From NCBI GenBank assembly GCA_033807775.1, contig CM066322.1, forward strand, positions 23,404,501 through 23,468,500: DNA of 64,000 bases, written 5' to 3'. This DNA is from Saussurea involucrata (Eukaryota > Streptophyta > Magnoliopsida > Asterales > Asteraceae). Positions 9,914 through 20,905 of the stretch are shown one piece after another (the first letter of the stretch is position 1; each line of letters opens with the position of its first letter). The notes below the pieces were generated by a model. That model was not told the DNA's origin, did no database searches, and saw only the letters and a list, made by a program, of their open reading frames with translations. Position numbers and translations under genes: made by a program.

Positions 9914-12900
9914 ATGGACGGCGGAGTCGCGGCGGAGCAAGGGACGGTTACGTGTGCGTCGTGGATCAGGCGCCCGGAGAATGCGCATCTAGTTGCCTTA
10001 GGGAAGTCGAAGCATGGCGATCTCCCTGCCTCTTTCCAAATTTTCACTTTCGATCGTCTCACCACCTCTCTCTCTTTATCTCCTTCGGTCTCTCTCTCTC
10101 TCTCTATACGCGTGTATATGAATTACGAAGGCATATGTTGATATGTACACGTCGATTTGTTGTCTGAATGCGTTTTTCTGTTTTTTGTTTTGTTTGGGGG
10201 AATAGGTCACTTTCAAGTTTGAAGACGGATGTGATCCAGTGAGTCTAGCGGTGCATCCAAGCGGTGATGATATTGTCTGCTCTACAACCAAGGGCGGCTG
10301 CAGGTATACTCACTCGAACACAATAGCATGTAGTATTTCTGTAATTAGGATTGTTTGTAATGTAATGGTGTTGATATGTGATTTTGATAGCAAGAGTTGC
10401 TATGTTATCCGTGCTGTTAGTCTTAAGTCAAAAAATTCTCAGGAACATTAATTACATGGGAAATTGTCACCAATTATTAGTCAACTGAAAGTGGCTCATC
10501 TTCTCCCAGTGAATGAATAAAGTGTGCAAGGGAAAAGGAACAGTGATTGTTAAAGCGTAATGATTTTTTTTTATCTGCCTCATTCAAAGAGGTGGGAAGT
10601 TTGCAACTAATTTTGGACGATGAATTGAGGAGGCAATACCGTTATTTTGGAAAGAGGTGGTGCAATAGATGCATTTATTAGATAACAAATGCCTTGTAGG
10701 ATTTGTGAGAGGTGGGGGGGGGGGGAGTTGACTTTTTGGAGATTAATGCAAGTATAAATGGAAAACTACATTATGATCTTCTTTTTTTGTTGTCTAGAAA
10801 AGAAACTTATTGAAGGAGATATAACTTGCATGATAGATATAAGCAACATAATAAAGAATATGAGGATATAAGATGTTTCAGTTTGTTTGTATGGAGGCAT
10901 TTGTAGATATGAATTTGCTCGGTTGCACAAGTAGGATGAAGTCAAGTCAACTAATTCCAGATGAACCTTTTCAGGATTGACACCTCATCACCAAAGTCCA
11001 AAGAGTGTGTGGGCTTAACACACAGACTTAGCCCACACAGTTTAATGCCTGTCCTTTAAAAAATTTCCTCTGCTTTGTGGCATAAGTGCTTTTCCTGCTT
11101 CATATTGGTGAAGTGCTAGATCTAGTTCAATTTGGAACTTAAAAATACAAGCTATTTGACTCCTTATTTTTGTTGTTCTTTCTAGGATAAACATATATCC
11201 ATTGATTGTACCGAAGGTACCAATTGCAAACTAGATCATATATGTTGCAGCATTTCATACATAAATCATGTGATACTGTACTGATATGCCCTATAGCACT
11301 TATTTATGATGATGATAATGTTGGTGATTTTAGTGAATCATCATGATATTTTGTGTAATTAGGTTTACAAGAGAATGAAGGGGTTAATAGTTAAGCTATA
11401 ATACGGGTTAGGAGGTGTAGAGTGCACACTCGTATAAGCTAGCTAGATATAGGGATCGCTGGATGGCGCCATATGGTCGAAATATTACTTGAGGAAAGCG
11501 AGCCCCTAATCGATCTCACATTCTTATGCAAGCTTTTATTTCTCACCAGACCTGATCTCCCCAACAGATAAATTTTTTTCTCTGGGCACTTGGTGTTTCA
11601 TGCACTTTTGTGCTTGTCTCTCCATTAGGTTGAAATGTCTGATCTTGTATTTGACCTGAAACCTGTCATAAACATATAGCTTAGGGACTTTATGTATTTT
11701 CTTCTTCTCAAAATCAGTCTGCAACTAACAATTCAGGTTAAACTATATTTGCTAACACTCTCCTTCATACTTTTCTACTGAAGACTTTGTTAATGGATAA
11801 GTGTCTTCTGTAAGCATCTGTATTGAGTGATATTATGATACCATATTCTATCTCTTTGAAAGACTGAACGGGCATCAAATGCAATTGGAGTTGCATTTAG
11901 TAGTTTGTTGCTGAATTTGCAAGCCATACTCTAGACACAAAACAATATATTACAAACACCATCGAAGCTTTCTTTGGTATCCTCTTCTGGTGATTCTATT
12001 TGACATCCTTAATGTTGTTAGCTTACATTACTGTAAAAATCTCTCATATTTATGTGCAGGTTGTTTCAATTGTATGGTCAAGAGAAAAATGTTAAGTTGG
12101 TGTCCAAAAACCTAAAACCTCTCCAAGATGTGGAACCACAGAGGTGCCTAGCCTTTAGCCCTGATGGATCTAGATTTGCTACCGGAGGGGTGGTAAGCAT
12201 ATTTATAAGTTGCTTATGTCATAAATTTTCTCTTCTGCACACTGCTCATAATTCTTATTTGGTCAATTAATCAAAGGATGGACATCTTAGAATATATGAG
12301 TGGCCGAGCATGCGTGTCATAGTAGACGAATCAAAAGCTCACAAGTCATTCAACGATATGGATTTCAGGTTGGTAGATATTGAATGTTCATCATGTGAAA
12401 CTTGTACCTTGGCATCTTGTAGTGCTACTCAAAGTATTTTTTTTCATAGATAATGAATATTACTCGCGGTATAATTTAAATTCCACTATGTTTCATTTAT
12501 TATATTATATGATTCCTTCCACTGGTAACGTAGTTGAAACTCTTAAAAAAATTGCTCTCTTTGTTACCTTCTCTCTTGAGCAATGACTTCCTATGCTCTG
12601 AAGGTATTGATTGAGTTGGTTGACTTTCGTCTGCCTCTCGACTCTCAGTATATCTGTTTTGACCATTCGTTCACCCCTCTTGGGCGACGTTTGTTTTTTA
12701 AGAGGTGCTGAAGTCTGAAATCTTATTTCACTTCTGATTGATAAGAGGTGGTGCTGAAATCTAAATTCTGAATCAATAAGAATGTTTGTTTTTGTGAACT
12801 GATAAATGTTTGAATTTGTTTAAATTGTGTATTTGACCCATTAGAGTATTATAGTGTTCGAATTTATATATATAAATTTATACAATTTCACATATTTATG

Positions 12901-15031
12901 CGTCATCATTCATCGTTACGAAATTTACATCTAAATTATAAAATTAGCATTCATTTAAACGAATACGTTTAATCGATAATAATATATTTAAATTATATAA
13001 ATTTAAATTTGGATGTCACCCAATTATAGTAAATTGAGTTTTATTATAATCCAAATGAATCTATTGAGAGAAATGATCTATTAAGGTTAATTCAACAAGA
13101 AGAGGCAAATAAGAGGTTGGTTTACCTCTTACCGGATAGGAAGATGGTAAGACATAAGTGGCTCTGAAAATTTGGAAAAAACAAACGGTCTGAATGACCC
13201 TACCTCTTAATGAATCAGACATAAGAGGCTAATAAGAGCTTTTTTCTAAAAAACAAACAAGGCCTTACTCTCTAACAACCTTAAAACCCATTCAGAGTTC
13301 TGCTTGCAACTAATATATGGGGATTACAGGTAAAAGAAGCGTAAAATTAATGATGTATACTTTTTCCACAAAATTCGGCTTGCTGATTATTGTACTCTCA
13401 GCCTAGACTCGGAGTTCTTAGCTTCAACATCCACCGATGGCTCCGCTAGGATTTGGAATGCAAATGATGGTGTTCCAGTCAACTCGTTGACTCGAAATTC
13501 TGTAAGATCTAATTAATACAGAGAAAAAGTGTGGTTACACCAAATTCCCTGTTAGTACTGGGGTCATAATGACGTGTTCTGCTCTTTTTCTCCATTGCAG
13601 GATGAGAAAATTGAACTATGTCGATTTTCTAAGGATGGAACAAAACCTTTTTTGTTTTGCACTGTCCAAAAAGGTATTTTCACCTTTGCATGAAGAGTAA
13701 TAAAATACAAAGTTCATAACATTTTGTTGGCTATGTGGATTTTATGTATGCAGGTGATAAATCAATCACAACTGTCTGGGACATCAGTACCTGGAACAGA
13801 ATTGGGTTCAAAAGACTTCTTAAAAAGCCTGCTTGCGTAATGTCGATCAGTTTGGATGGGAAATATTTAGCTCAGTAAGTGTTCAACACTTTTTGGAGAT
13901 TGAGTAGGCACATCGGAATCTTGAAAAAATTAGCTCTAGGTTATAAAAAATTAGTTCTGCTGTGGTCATATATGTAATATGCTTTAAAAAAATTTAACTC
14001 TAGGTTACAATAAAAGTCAAACCAAGCAACTCTAATGATAAGCTAAGGCAAGGACCGAGAGTCTTACCCGGTAAGTGATGGCGAATACTCTTACCATGGT
14101 TAGCGCTTACCGGATTTTTTTTGTAGACGATACCGTTTTGGTGGACAAATATCTTACATGGTAAGTGATAGTGTTGAATTTTACCGTAAACGCTTACCTG
14201 GGTAAGCGTTTGGTAAGCATCTCCTTAGTGTCTGCTAAACTGGCTTTCTTTTCTCATCTTTCTTAACTCTGATGGAACATATTAATGTTACAGGGGAAGT
14301 AAAGATGGTGATATATGTGTTGTAGCAGTGAAGAAGATGGAGGTCTGTCACTGGAGTAAGAGGCTTCACTTGGGCTTTCCAGTCACCTCCCTAGGGTTCT
14401 GTCCTAGTGAAAGGTAATGCAATATATGTAGTCACTCTTCTTGGTGATTGATTTAAGTGTGAAATTGTGTGTAAATACTATCAAATCCTGTTGGATGCGC
14501 AGAAAAAAGGAACATCACTGCAGGTTTAATTGGTCAACGGAATGGGCTTTCAGTTCCTGGAATTCTTATAAGCTACCATTCGAATTCATTCAAGAAATTT
14601 GTAACATCAACCAATATAGTGCTGTGAACCACACAAATATTAGTTTAGAAAAAAACAGTTCTGCAATTAAGCTAGCTTAATGGAAATACTTCTAAAGTGT
14701 AAGAGCATCATTTGATTAGTATGGGTTAGACAAGTGGCTATGCGTTTATGCTTTAACACAATGCCATTGGTCATGTTTTAAACAGTGCTCCTAGTGTATT
14801 TATTTGCAGATTCTAGTTTACTTGACAGAAATCCTTACAAATGCTCCCTAACGAAATATAATTATCAACCAACATTTATTGAATTTGACAGAAATCCTTC
14901 TTCTGGAACTTGCTTTCTTAGTTTAACAAGTGTTGGTGCTCATTTCCAGGGTTGTGCTTTCCAGTTCAAACGAATGGGGAGCTATGGTGACCAAGTTAAA
15001 TGTTCCTGTAGATTGGAAAGGTCTCTCTTTT

Positions 15032-15079
<48 letters not shown>

Positions 15080-15365
15080 GCATGTATAAGTGTAGCTATG
15101 CAACGATTTGCTTAGCTCATTGTCTCCTCGCAGAATTATTAAGTGATACAATCGTTTCCTTTCTGGTACAGAATGGCAGATATATGTGGTGCTGATAGGA
15201 CTCTTTTTGGCATCTGCGATTTTGTTCTACATATTCTTTGAGACTTCTGATCTGTTTTGGAACTTCCCACTCGGGAGAGACCAACCTACACGACCGAAGC
15301 TTGGCTCTTTTTTACCAGACCCTCAATCTGATGATCAGAACATGTGGGGTCCCGTCGACCTGTAA
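9914..15365 (+). CDS. PHF1: SEC12-like WD40 membrane protein, PHF1 type (10 exons)
   Basis: Exons: 9914-10087, 10206-10303, 12060-12192, 12277-12368, 13402-13501, 13601-13673, 13754-13874, 14294-14413, 14950-15020, 15172-15365. All introns are GT-AG and phases join without a break, giving 391 residues, close to Arabidopsis PHF1 (about 400). The protein opens MDGGVAAEQGTVTCASWIRR. WD40-type blades include VSLAVHPSGDDIVCSTTKGG (about 69-88), FSPDGSRFATGG (exon 3), TSTDGSARIW (175-184) and GSKDGDICVV (exon 8). One membrane span lies at about 331-350 (IYVVLIGLFLASAILFYIFF), followed by a short acidic tail ending MWGPVDL, with an S-D-D site of the kind casein kinase 2 favours. PHF1 is a plant-specific SEC12 relative in the endoplasmic reticulum that lets PHT1 phosphate transporters exit to the plasma membrane, and it is thought to lack Sar1 exchange activity. 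Introns 2 and 4 are long, and intron 4 holds a MITE. Confidence 0.9.
10304..12059 (+). other. Intron 2 of the PHF1-like gene
   Basis: This 1756-bp intron starts GTATAC and ends TGTGCAG. It holds a run of G (10716-10726) and short open frames without family resemblance. No inserted element with clear ends was recognised. Confidence 0.75.
12684..13264. mobile_element. MITE inside intron 4 of the PHF1-like gene
   Basis: The left end reads GCGACGTTTGTTTTTTAAGA. The right end, read on the other strand, is GGCCTTGTTTGTTTTTTAG. Inside, AAGAGGTGCTGAAGTCTGAA at 12709-12728 and its relatives repeat. The same family appears at 16092 and 61851, so it is dispersed. The GTTTGTTTTTTA terminus is common in hAT-like plant MITEs. 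No clean 8-bp target duplication was found, so class and exact ends are tentative. Confidence 0.6.
14033..14222. repeat. Repeat in intron 7 with GGTAAG words
   Basis: Words such as TTACCCGGTAAGTGATGG, CTTACATGGTAAGTGATAG and TTACCTGGGTAAGCGTTTGG recur in both orientations. A related patch with TTACCCAGTAAG and TTACCCGGTAAGG lies at 17350-17520. This is probably a degenerate MITE inside the intron between exons 7 and 8. Confidence 0.5.
15041..15080. repeat. CA/TA microsatellite in intron 9
   Basis: A run of CA repeats passes directly into TA repeats just after exon 9 of the PHF1-like gene. Confidence 0.9.
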
Positions 15366-16087
15366 ACATGGACGTGTCGTTGCCTAGTGCTTCTCTCATT
15401 CGTCATAAATGAGTTTTCAACCAACTTAACGGTAAAGAGAGGAAATACGACTTGTAAGTGACTCAACTATTTCTATTCCTCGTGGTTATGTCAAGAACAA
15501 AAACACTGTTGTTATCCACCGAATTGGTTATTCTTACTTGAATTTTGTAACAACAAAAGACCCCTACGCATTTTGTAGTCGTCTTCTTTTTTCTAAATTC
15601 GCTCAGATTATTCTATTCATAGTTTAAATTAAAAAAAAAAAAGTCATATTTAATAATTAATAGAAATAGAAATATAAATATAAACAAGGTATAAGGAATG
15701 TGTTAAAAGCTCGTTTGAAAGTATTCAACTTATTAACGGAGCCTCCATCCTTTTTGAAACCCTTCACTGGTATTCACTTTAATCATTCTGCATCAAACCA
15801 TTTAGCAATCGCCAAACAACCTTTAAGCTATATTTTGATAAGAAAATATATTCTTGATTGTAAAGTGAAAATAAGAGATTTATAATTCTTGATTGTAAAG
15901 TGAAAATAAAAGATTGATAGGCTTGTATCTGATTTAAGAATCAGATCATTATTAACAAAACGAAATAAATAAAATATTTATACCTACTTAAGAAAGACAA
16001 AACTAGCCATTAGTCTAGACTATACATAAATATGAATATAGAATAATCTAACAATGTGAAATAATGAGTTCATTGTTACTGATTCTA
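15366..16087. other. 3' flank of the PHF1-like gene and AT-rich spacer
   Basis: The first few hundred bases after the stop at 15363-15365 presumably include the 3' UTR, but no single poly(A) signal can be chosen. A direct repeat ATTCTTGATTGTAAAGTGAA occurs at 15849 and 15884. A poly(A) run lies near 15630. No further gene is supported. Confidence 0.45.
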
Positions 16088-16215
16088 GAGAGACTGTTTG
16101 TTTTTTAGAAGGTGCTGAAGTTCTGAAGTCTGATTTTAATTTTAATTTTGATTTTTAAGAGGTGGTGCTGAAGTCTGAAATCTGAATGAATTAAGACTGT
16201 TTGTTTTTGTTTGCT
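16088..16215. repeat. MITE fragment of the intron-4 family
   Basis: GACTGTTTGTTTTTTAGAAG, GGTGCTGAAGTTCTGAAGTC and AAGAGGTGGTGCTGAAGTC match the element in intron 4 and the piece at 61851. The segment ends with a second GACTGTTTGTTTTTG, so it may be a rearranged copy. Confidence 0.5.
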
Positions 16216-17329
16216 AACAAACTTCTGAATATATATACACAGATTCTGCTAACTCCCTACTATATAAAGGCAAGAACACCTCCAAAAACCATTTTACCAA
16301 AAAAAAAACTCCACCTAAACAAACCTAAATCAAACCTAATTATCACGGGGGGTCGAGTTGAATTGGGGCTATCTCCTCATTTATGCAATTATACCTCATG
16401 GGAGCTTCACCATCATATCATACTTCTCCTTTGCTTTTCGGGTATCTCTTGATTCATTTTTCATCTGTTTCGTGCCACGATTGTGCATCATCTGTATCTG
16501 AATCACTCCCCGAGTCTGAATCTATAAGCACCTTAAAAATCAATCTCGTATGCAATTCAACCTCCAACAACCTCAATGTCTCAAAACCTGTTGAAAGACA
16601 AGATTCAATAGCGCGAGAAAGATGAATCCATGATTTGAGGTTCTTTTTAACATTTCATATCATGTTATTACAAATTCAAGGATCTAAAGTGTTTTTAGAA
16701 TACAACATTCTACGAATTGTAGGATATCCAAATCCACTAGATTTGTAGAACCATTGAACTTGTCTATTTGACCGAAAATTTATTTGTGTTTATCATGTGA
16801 CAGATGAAATGACTTCGTTATATTCAAGGTAAACAAACTGTGGACGACCTAAAAGGCAAAAATGTTTGATTTTTGCTACTTGTCAAAGTTTTGTAATAGT
16901 CATCTTGAATTTGAATATTGGGTATTTCTTTTCCTAAAGTTGTCATAAGAGTATTTATACACATGATTCTTTCATTAATGCAAATTTGTATATTTGACAA
17001 CTTCTGGGGAAGAATGTGTTACCGTGGAGAACTCATCCGCCAATGGCAACACTCCCAGAAGTGGTGCAAAATGGGTTGAATTGTTTGTCACATAAATGAT
17101 GAATGCTACAGTGTTGATGGTGCTAGATCTTGTGCCTTGAGATATAATTGTTTTATTCATATATTTAACAAACAACTATATTTCATTTAGAACTAAATCA
17201 CTTAAACGATTAAAATGGTAATTTATTGTCATTCAGAACAATTACCAATCAATCACAACCATATTTCATTGTGCACTATTTTCATATCGAGACTTTTAAG
17301 CGTTCTTACCACTTAACTATTATGTATCA
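16216..17329. other. Spacer, nothing recognised
   Basis: Open frames at 16201-16625 overlap each other in two frames and resemble no family. The base composition is ordinary for the spacers here. No transposon ends, RNA gene or splice-consistent exon series was seen. Confidence 0.4.
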
Positions 17330-17535
17330 AACCAACCATAACAGCCCATTACCCAGTAAGAGGCAGTACAAATCTTACTCGATAAGCGAAGGGAGACACT
17401 GTTACCTTATAACTTATAAACATTTACGAGGTAAAAGACACTTGCTAATAAACTACTTTGATTGACGAAAATATTACCCGGTAAGGTAATTAAAGGTGGC
17501 GATAAACTTTTACCCCATAAACGTTTGATAAACCA
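17330..17535. repeat. Degenerate MITE related to intron 7 repeat
   Basis: It contains ATTACCCAGTAAGAGG, TTACCTTATAAC, TTACCCGGTAAGGTAATTAA and CCCATAAACGTTTGATAAAC. These share the TTACC...GGTAAG palindromic word and the CGTTTGGTAA-like end with 14033-14222. Ends and target duplication are not clear. Confidence 0.4.
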
Positions 17536-18325
17536 AACATAATCTTTAGAATAATTTTTTAGAATTTTCTAAATTTAACCTGTCTGGTTGTTTAATAATC
17601 TCTTACCATTTTATTTAATTTTCTAAAAAATGGATATAGAACATTAAATTCGACCTCCTCTCTCTATCTCAAACCTCCGGCAACCTAACCTCCTTATCTC
17701 CGGCCTCATTCGACCTCCATTCCGGCAACTGGTCTATTCCATCCTAATAGTACCCTATTTACCCCCCTTCATTCACCGGCGTACCCCATCCCCTCCAATG
17801 AATACAATATAGAGAGGGGAGGGGAGGTGGAATCTGAAACAAAAGTAGGATCAAACAATCAAGATTCTAAAATCACGATGAGGTGCAATTGTTTGTGTTT
17901 AAATAAACACCGTTTCCAAACCTCGAAGACACCGGCGGCTGTTTCCCCTTACCGTTCAACCATCAATCTCTCATTCGAGATTCCTTTCTGATCAACGTCA
18001 CAAGCGATGGCTACACTGCCGGTTCGGTTTCTACCACGAGTCCACTCAGCAACGGTCCAAAATTAAGTCCCCGTGAAGTAGAATCTGAAATTGCACTGGG
18101 GTCTGGCCGGAGATGGAGGCGACGTGGGATGGTGGCGACGGCGACCAGAAGGGGAGGGAGGGAGGGAGGGGGAGGGCGACCGCAGGCGTGGGACGGGCAA
18201 CAGGACCACGTGATAATTTGTCCCCAGGGTTTGTTGAGATTTTTTTTTTCGTCTCCTTATAATTTGTAATTCGTTACTTTTTCTTTCTTTTTTATGATTT
18301 AAAATTTAAAGGTTTTTCTTTCTTA
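17536..18325. other. Spacer with an unrecognised GC-rich island
   Basis: From about 17640 to 18230 the composition changes abruptly to C- and G-rich: CCTCCGGCAACC and TCCGGCCTCATTCGACC occur early, and a GGGAGGGAGGGAGGG purine run lies near 18152. It looks like a UTR or captured exon material, but no continuous frame or domain is visible. It could be the core of an old element whose ends were not identified. Confidence 0.35.
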
Positions 18326-18334
18326 TATTTTATG

Positions 18335-19650
18335 GAGTTAAATGCAAATTTGGTCCTTGTGGTTTACAAAAATTAACGACTAAGGTCCCTTGAATGAATT
18401 TTTACCTAATAAGGTCCCTTTACTTTCAGTTTTTGTAACACATAAGTCCTTATTAACATCGCTAACTAAAATGAAGTTAAGAGGAGGCAATTTGGTCCAT
18501 TCACTTTTCTCATCCCATTATATAAGGAATTAGATTTATACGGGTCCCTGTGGTTTACAAAAAATAACAAGTAACATCCCTAAAAAAACATGAATATAAG
18601 CATGGACACAATGCGTCGTTTGATTAAAAAAAATCATATTAAATATTCAATCTACAACAAAACCCAAAATTTCAGATGTTGAATGGTTAAACTCACTTTG
18701 GTTTTATATTGGAAAGCAAAAGAACTTAAAGAAACTCTCATGTAATTTTTTAAGTAAAAAAAAACTAATAAAAGTAAATTAGAAGTGATGAACGTGTGAT
18801 GTGGGTTTGTAAGAAAAAAAACTAATAAAATTAAATTAGAAGTGATAGAACCGTAAAAGACTCAAGGTTATAGGCCACTATCATTTAGGTTTGTAATAAA
18901 CTAATAAGTAAAGTGATGGAAGAATATTTCACGATATAGTTCTAAGAGTTTTTGGATACGTCCCGCGAGTAAATTACCATACTTAAACTAATATTTTTGA
19001 ACCAAATATTATATATATCATATGTTAAGTTTTGGGTCACCATCCAACATCTTTTTATTTTTTTGCGTTTGGGTGTAAGTTTTATATTCAATATGTTTGA
19101 ACAAAATATTATATATATCATACTTACATCCATGTTTTTTTAGGGACGTTACTTGTTATTTTTGGTAAATCACATGGACCAAGTATAAATTTAACTTTGT
19201 GAATGGACCAAATTGCCCCTTCTTAACTTCATTATATTTAACGGTGTTAATAAGAGGGAACTTGGGTGTTATAAAAACTAAAAGTAGAGGGATCTTTTTT
19301 TTTGAACAGCAGCAGAATTTTTTTTATTGAAATATACCACCAAACCATAACATTCAAGTTCCTTACAACCAAATGACCACCACCCACGGTAGATCAAGGA
19401 TTACAAACCAATGGACCAAGCCATCAACATCAGATCAAAGCTGCAGCTGCTGCACTTCTAATGTTTGCGAGCAACAAACTTGACAGCAAGACTGCAGCCC
19501 TATTTGGATCCAACGACCCACTTCCAGCCACGACCATCCTATTATGCAGACCTCGATCCCCTGTCACCACGATTGTTAGTTAAAAATTACTTCGAAGGAC
19601 CTTAGTCGTTAATTTTTGTAAACCACAAGGACCAAATTTGCATTTAACTC
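18335..19650. mobile_element. Foldback MULE-type element, broken by a retroposon
   Basis: The left end reads GAGTTAAATGCAAATTTGG and the right end is its complement. The arms then mirror each other over several hundred bases, including GTCCTTGTGGTTTACAAAAA at 18352 and TTTTTGTAAACCACAAGGAC at 19612. The flanks TATTTTATG (18326-18334) and TATTTTATA (19651-19659) agree at eight of nine positions, fitting a Mutator-type 9-bp duplication. A second mirrored pair (about 18535-18600 and 19130-19190) begins inside the arms, so a related foldback may be nested. The centre has two copies of an ACTAATAAAA-TAAATTAGAAGTG unit (about 18760-18845). Confidence 0.72.
19295..19571 (-). mobile_element. 5'-truncated poly(A) retroposon (LINE-like 3' end)
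   Basis: On the minus strand this ends in CTGCTGCTGTTCAAAAAAAA, a 3' UTR plus poly(A). It interrupts the right arm of the surrounding foldback element, where AGAGGGATC and GTTAAAAATT should be nearly adjacent judging from the left arm. Length is about 277 bp. A frame on the minus strand ends SLLLAN just before a stop-rich tail, resembling SLFLAN in the retroposon at 47338. The class is uncertain. Confidence 0.55.
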
Positions 19651-19851
19651 TATTTTATAATTTATTTTTATTTTAGTATTTCATACTTAAAAGTAGTGTT
19701 TTGACTTTTGACTTCAAAGACGAAAATAAATATAAATTGCAAATTTCGAAATCAAAAAGAAAAAGTCCGCAAATTTTAACAAGCATATGTAGGGGTGAGC
19801 AAAACCCGACCGACCCGAACAACCCGAACCCGAACTTGAGCCACCCGATTC

Positions 19852-20823
19852 TGTTGATCCAAACCCTCAGTGATTTGATAATGACCCTCTCTTATATACT
19901 TAGTGAAAATTGTAAGTAAACAATATGTATCAGAGTTTCACTATCGCTGATAAGTACTAAGATCTTACAGTACCGCTGATAGGAACTCTTGCTCTTTCGA
20001 TTAAAGATTCAGCTAACACTGTTCACCATAATGCTCTGAGTCTGTTCAGTACTTATGGTGATCGCTGATAAGTTATTTGTTTACTTATGATCCCTGAAGA
20101 CAAGTTTTACGTTAACATAGGTTCTACGCTGAAGTCGAAGATCAAGCTCAAGAACCAACGACAAGTCTCCTAATGAACTGATGTGGATCAGCGAAGACTC
20201 AGATTTGTCCACTCAACGTGAAGTATCAAGTACAAGACATCAGCTATCGCTGAACTTTATCATTCGCTGATAAACAATGATGAAGCGCTGAATCAACGAA
20301 AAGCTGATCATGAAGTCCTCCGTACAAAGTACTTTTGTCTAAACCACCCTTGCACGTCTCCGTACGATATGTCAGAAAAAGAACCTCCTTATTGTCTGAA
20401 TTCGTACAACCACTCTGATACTACATTGTTCAAACATGCGGCTACTAAGGTTGTCAACAAAGGTCAATGACATGCAACCAATCAGCTGCTGCCATGTGTA
20501 AAGTGTAAACTGCAATGCATTAAATGCATGCAGTATATAAGAAGATGAACTCACTTCATTTTGAAGTAACTTGCTAACTCTGGACAAGTTCATCCTTCTT
20601 ATCTTGAGATAGGTTATTATTAGTAATTTCCTTCTCTTTCTTAGTGCAAGAAACTTAGTGTTCCAACTTGTTTAGATTTAGGTTTATCCTTAATCTTGTT
20701 TCCGCAACAAGCTGTAAATTGTTAATGATTTATCAATAAACAATTTAGAAAATTAAAATCTGTGTATTTGTATTAACCCCCCCCCCCCTTTCTACAAACT
20801 TGTATAGCCCTTCGGGACCAACA
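19852..20823 (+). repeat. 5' LTR of the Sirevirus-like element
   Basis: It starts TGTTGATCC and ends GGACCAACA, 972 bp. CGCTGATA and variants occur at least five times in the LTR. A C-run lies near 20776-20788 close to the 3' end. Confidence 0.9.
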
Positions 20824-20824
20824 A

Positions 20825-20838
20825 GGGGTATCAGAGCG
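20825..20838 (+). promoter_or_regulatory. Primer-binding site of the Sirevirus-like element
   Basis: GGGGTATCAGAGCG follows the LTR end after one base. It contains GGTATCAGAGC, the complement of the 3' end of initiator tRNA-Met. Confidence 0.8.
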
Positions 20839-20905
20839 GATTTGTTTAATCTCATAAACAAGATCTAATCTATACTAAGATTTCTCTTCCTTGCTATTTC
20901 TGAAA

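Noticed and set aside
9914..15365. Canonical SEC12 Sar1 exchange factor
   Set aside because: Length, sequence such as VSLAVHPSGDDIVCSTTKGG, and the short tail MWGPVDL after one membrane span fit PHF1-type proteins better than SEC12 with its long lumenal domain.
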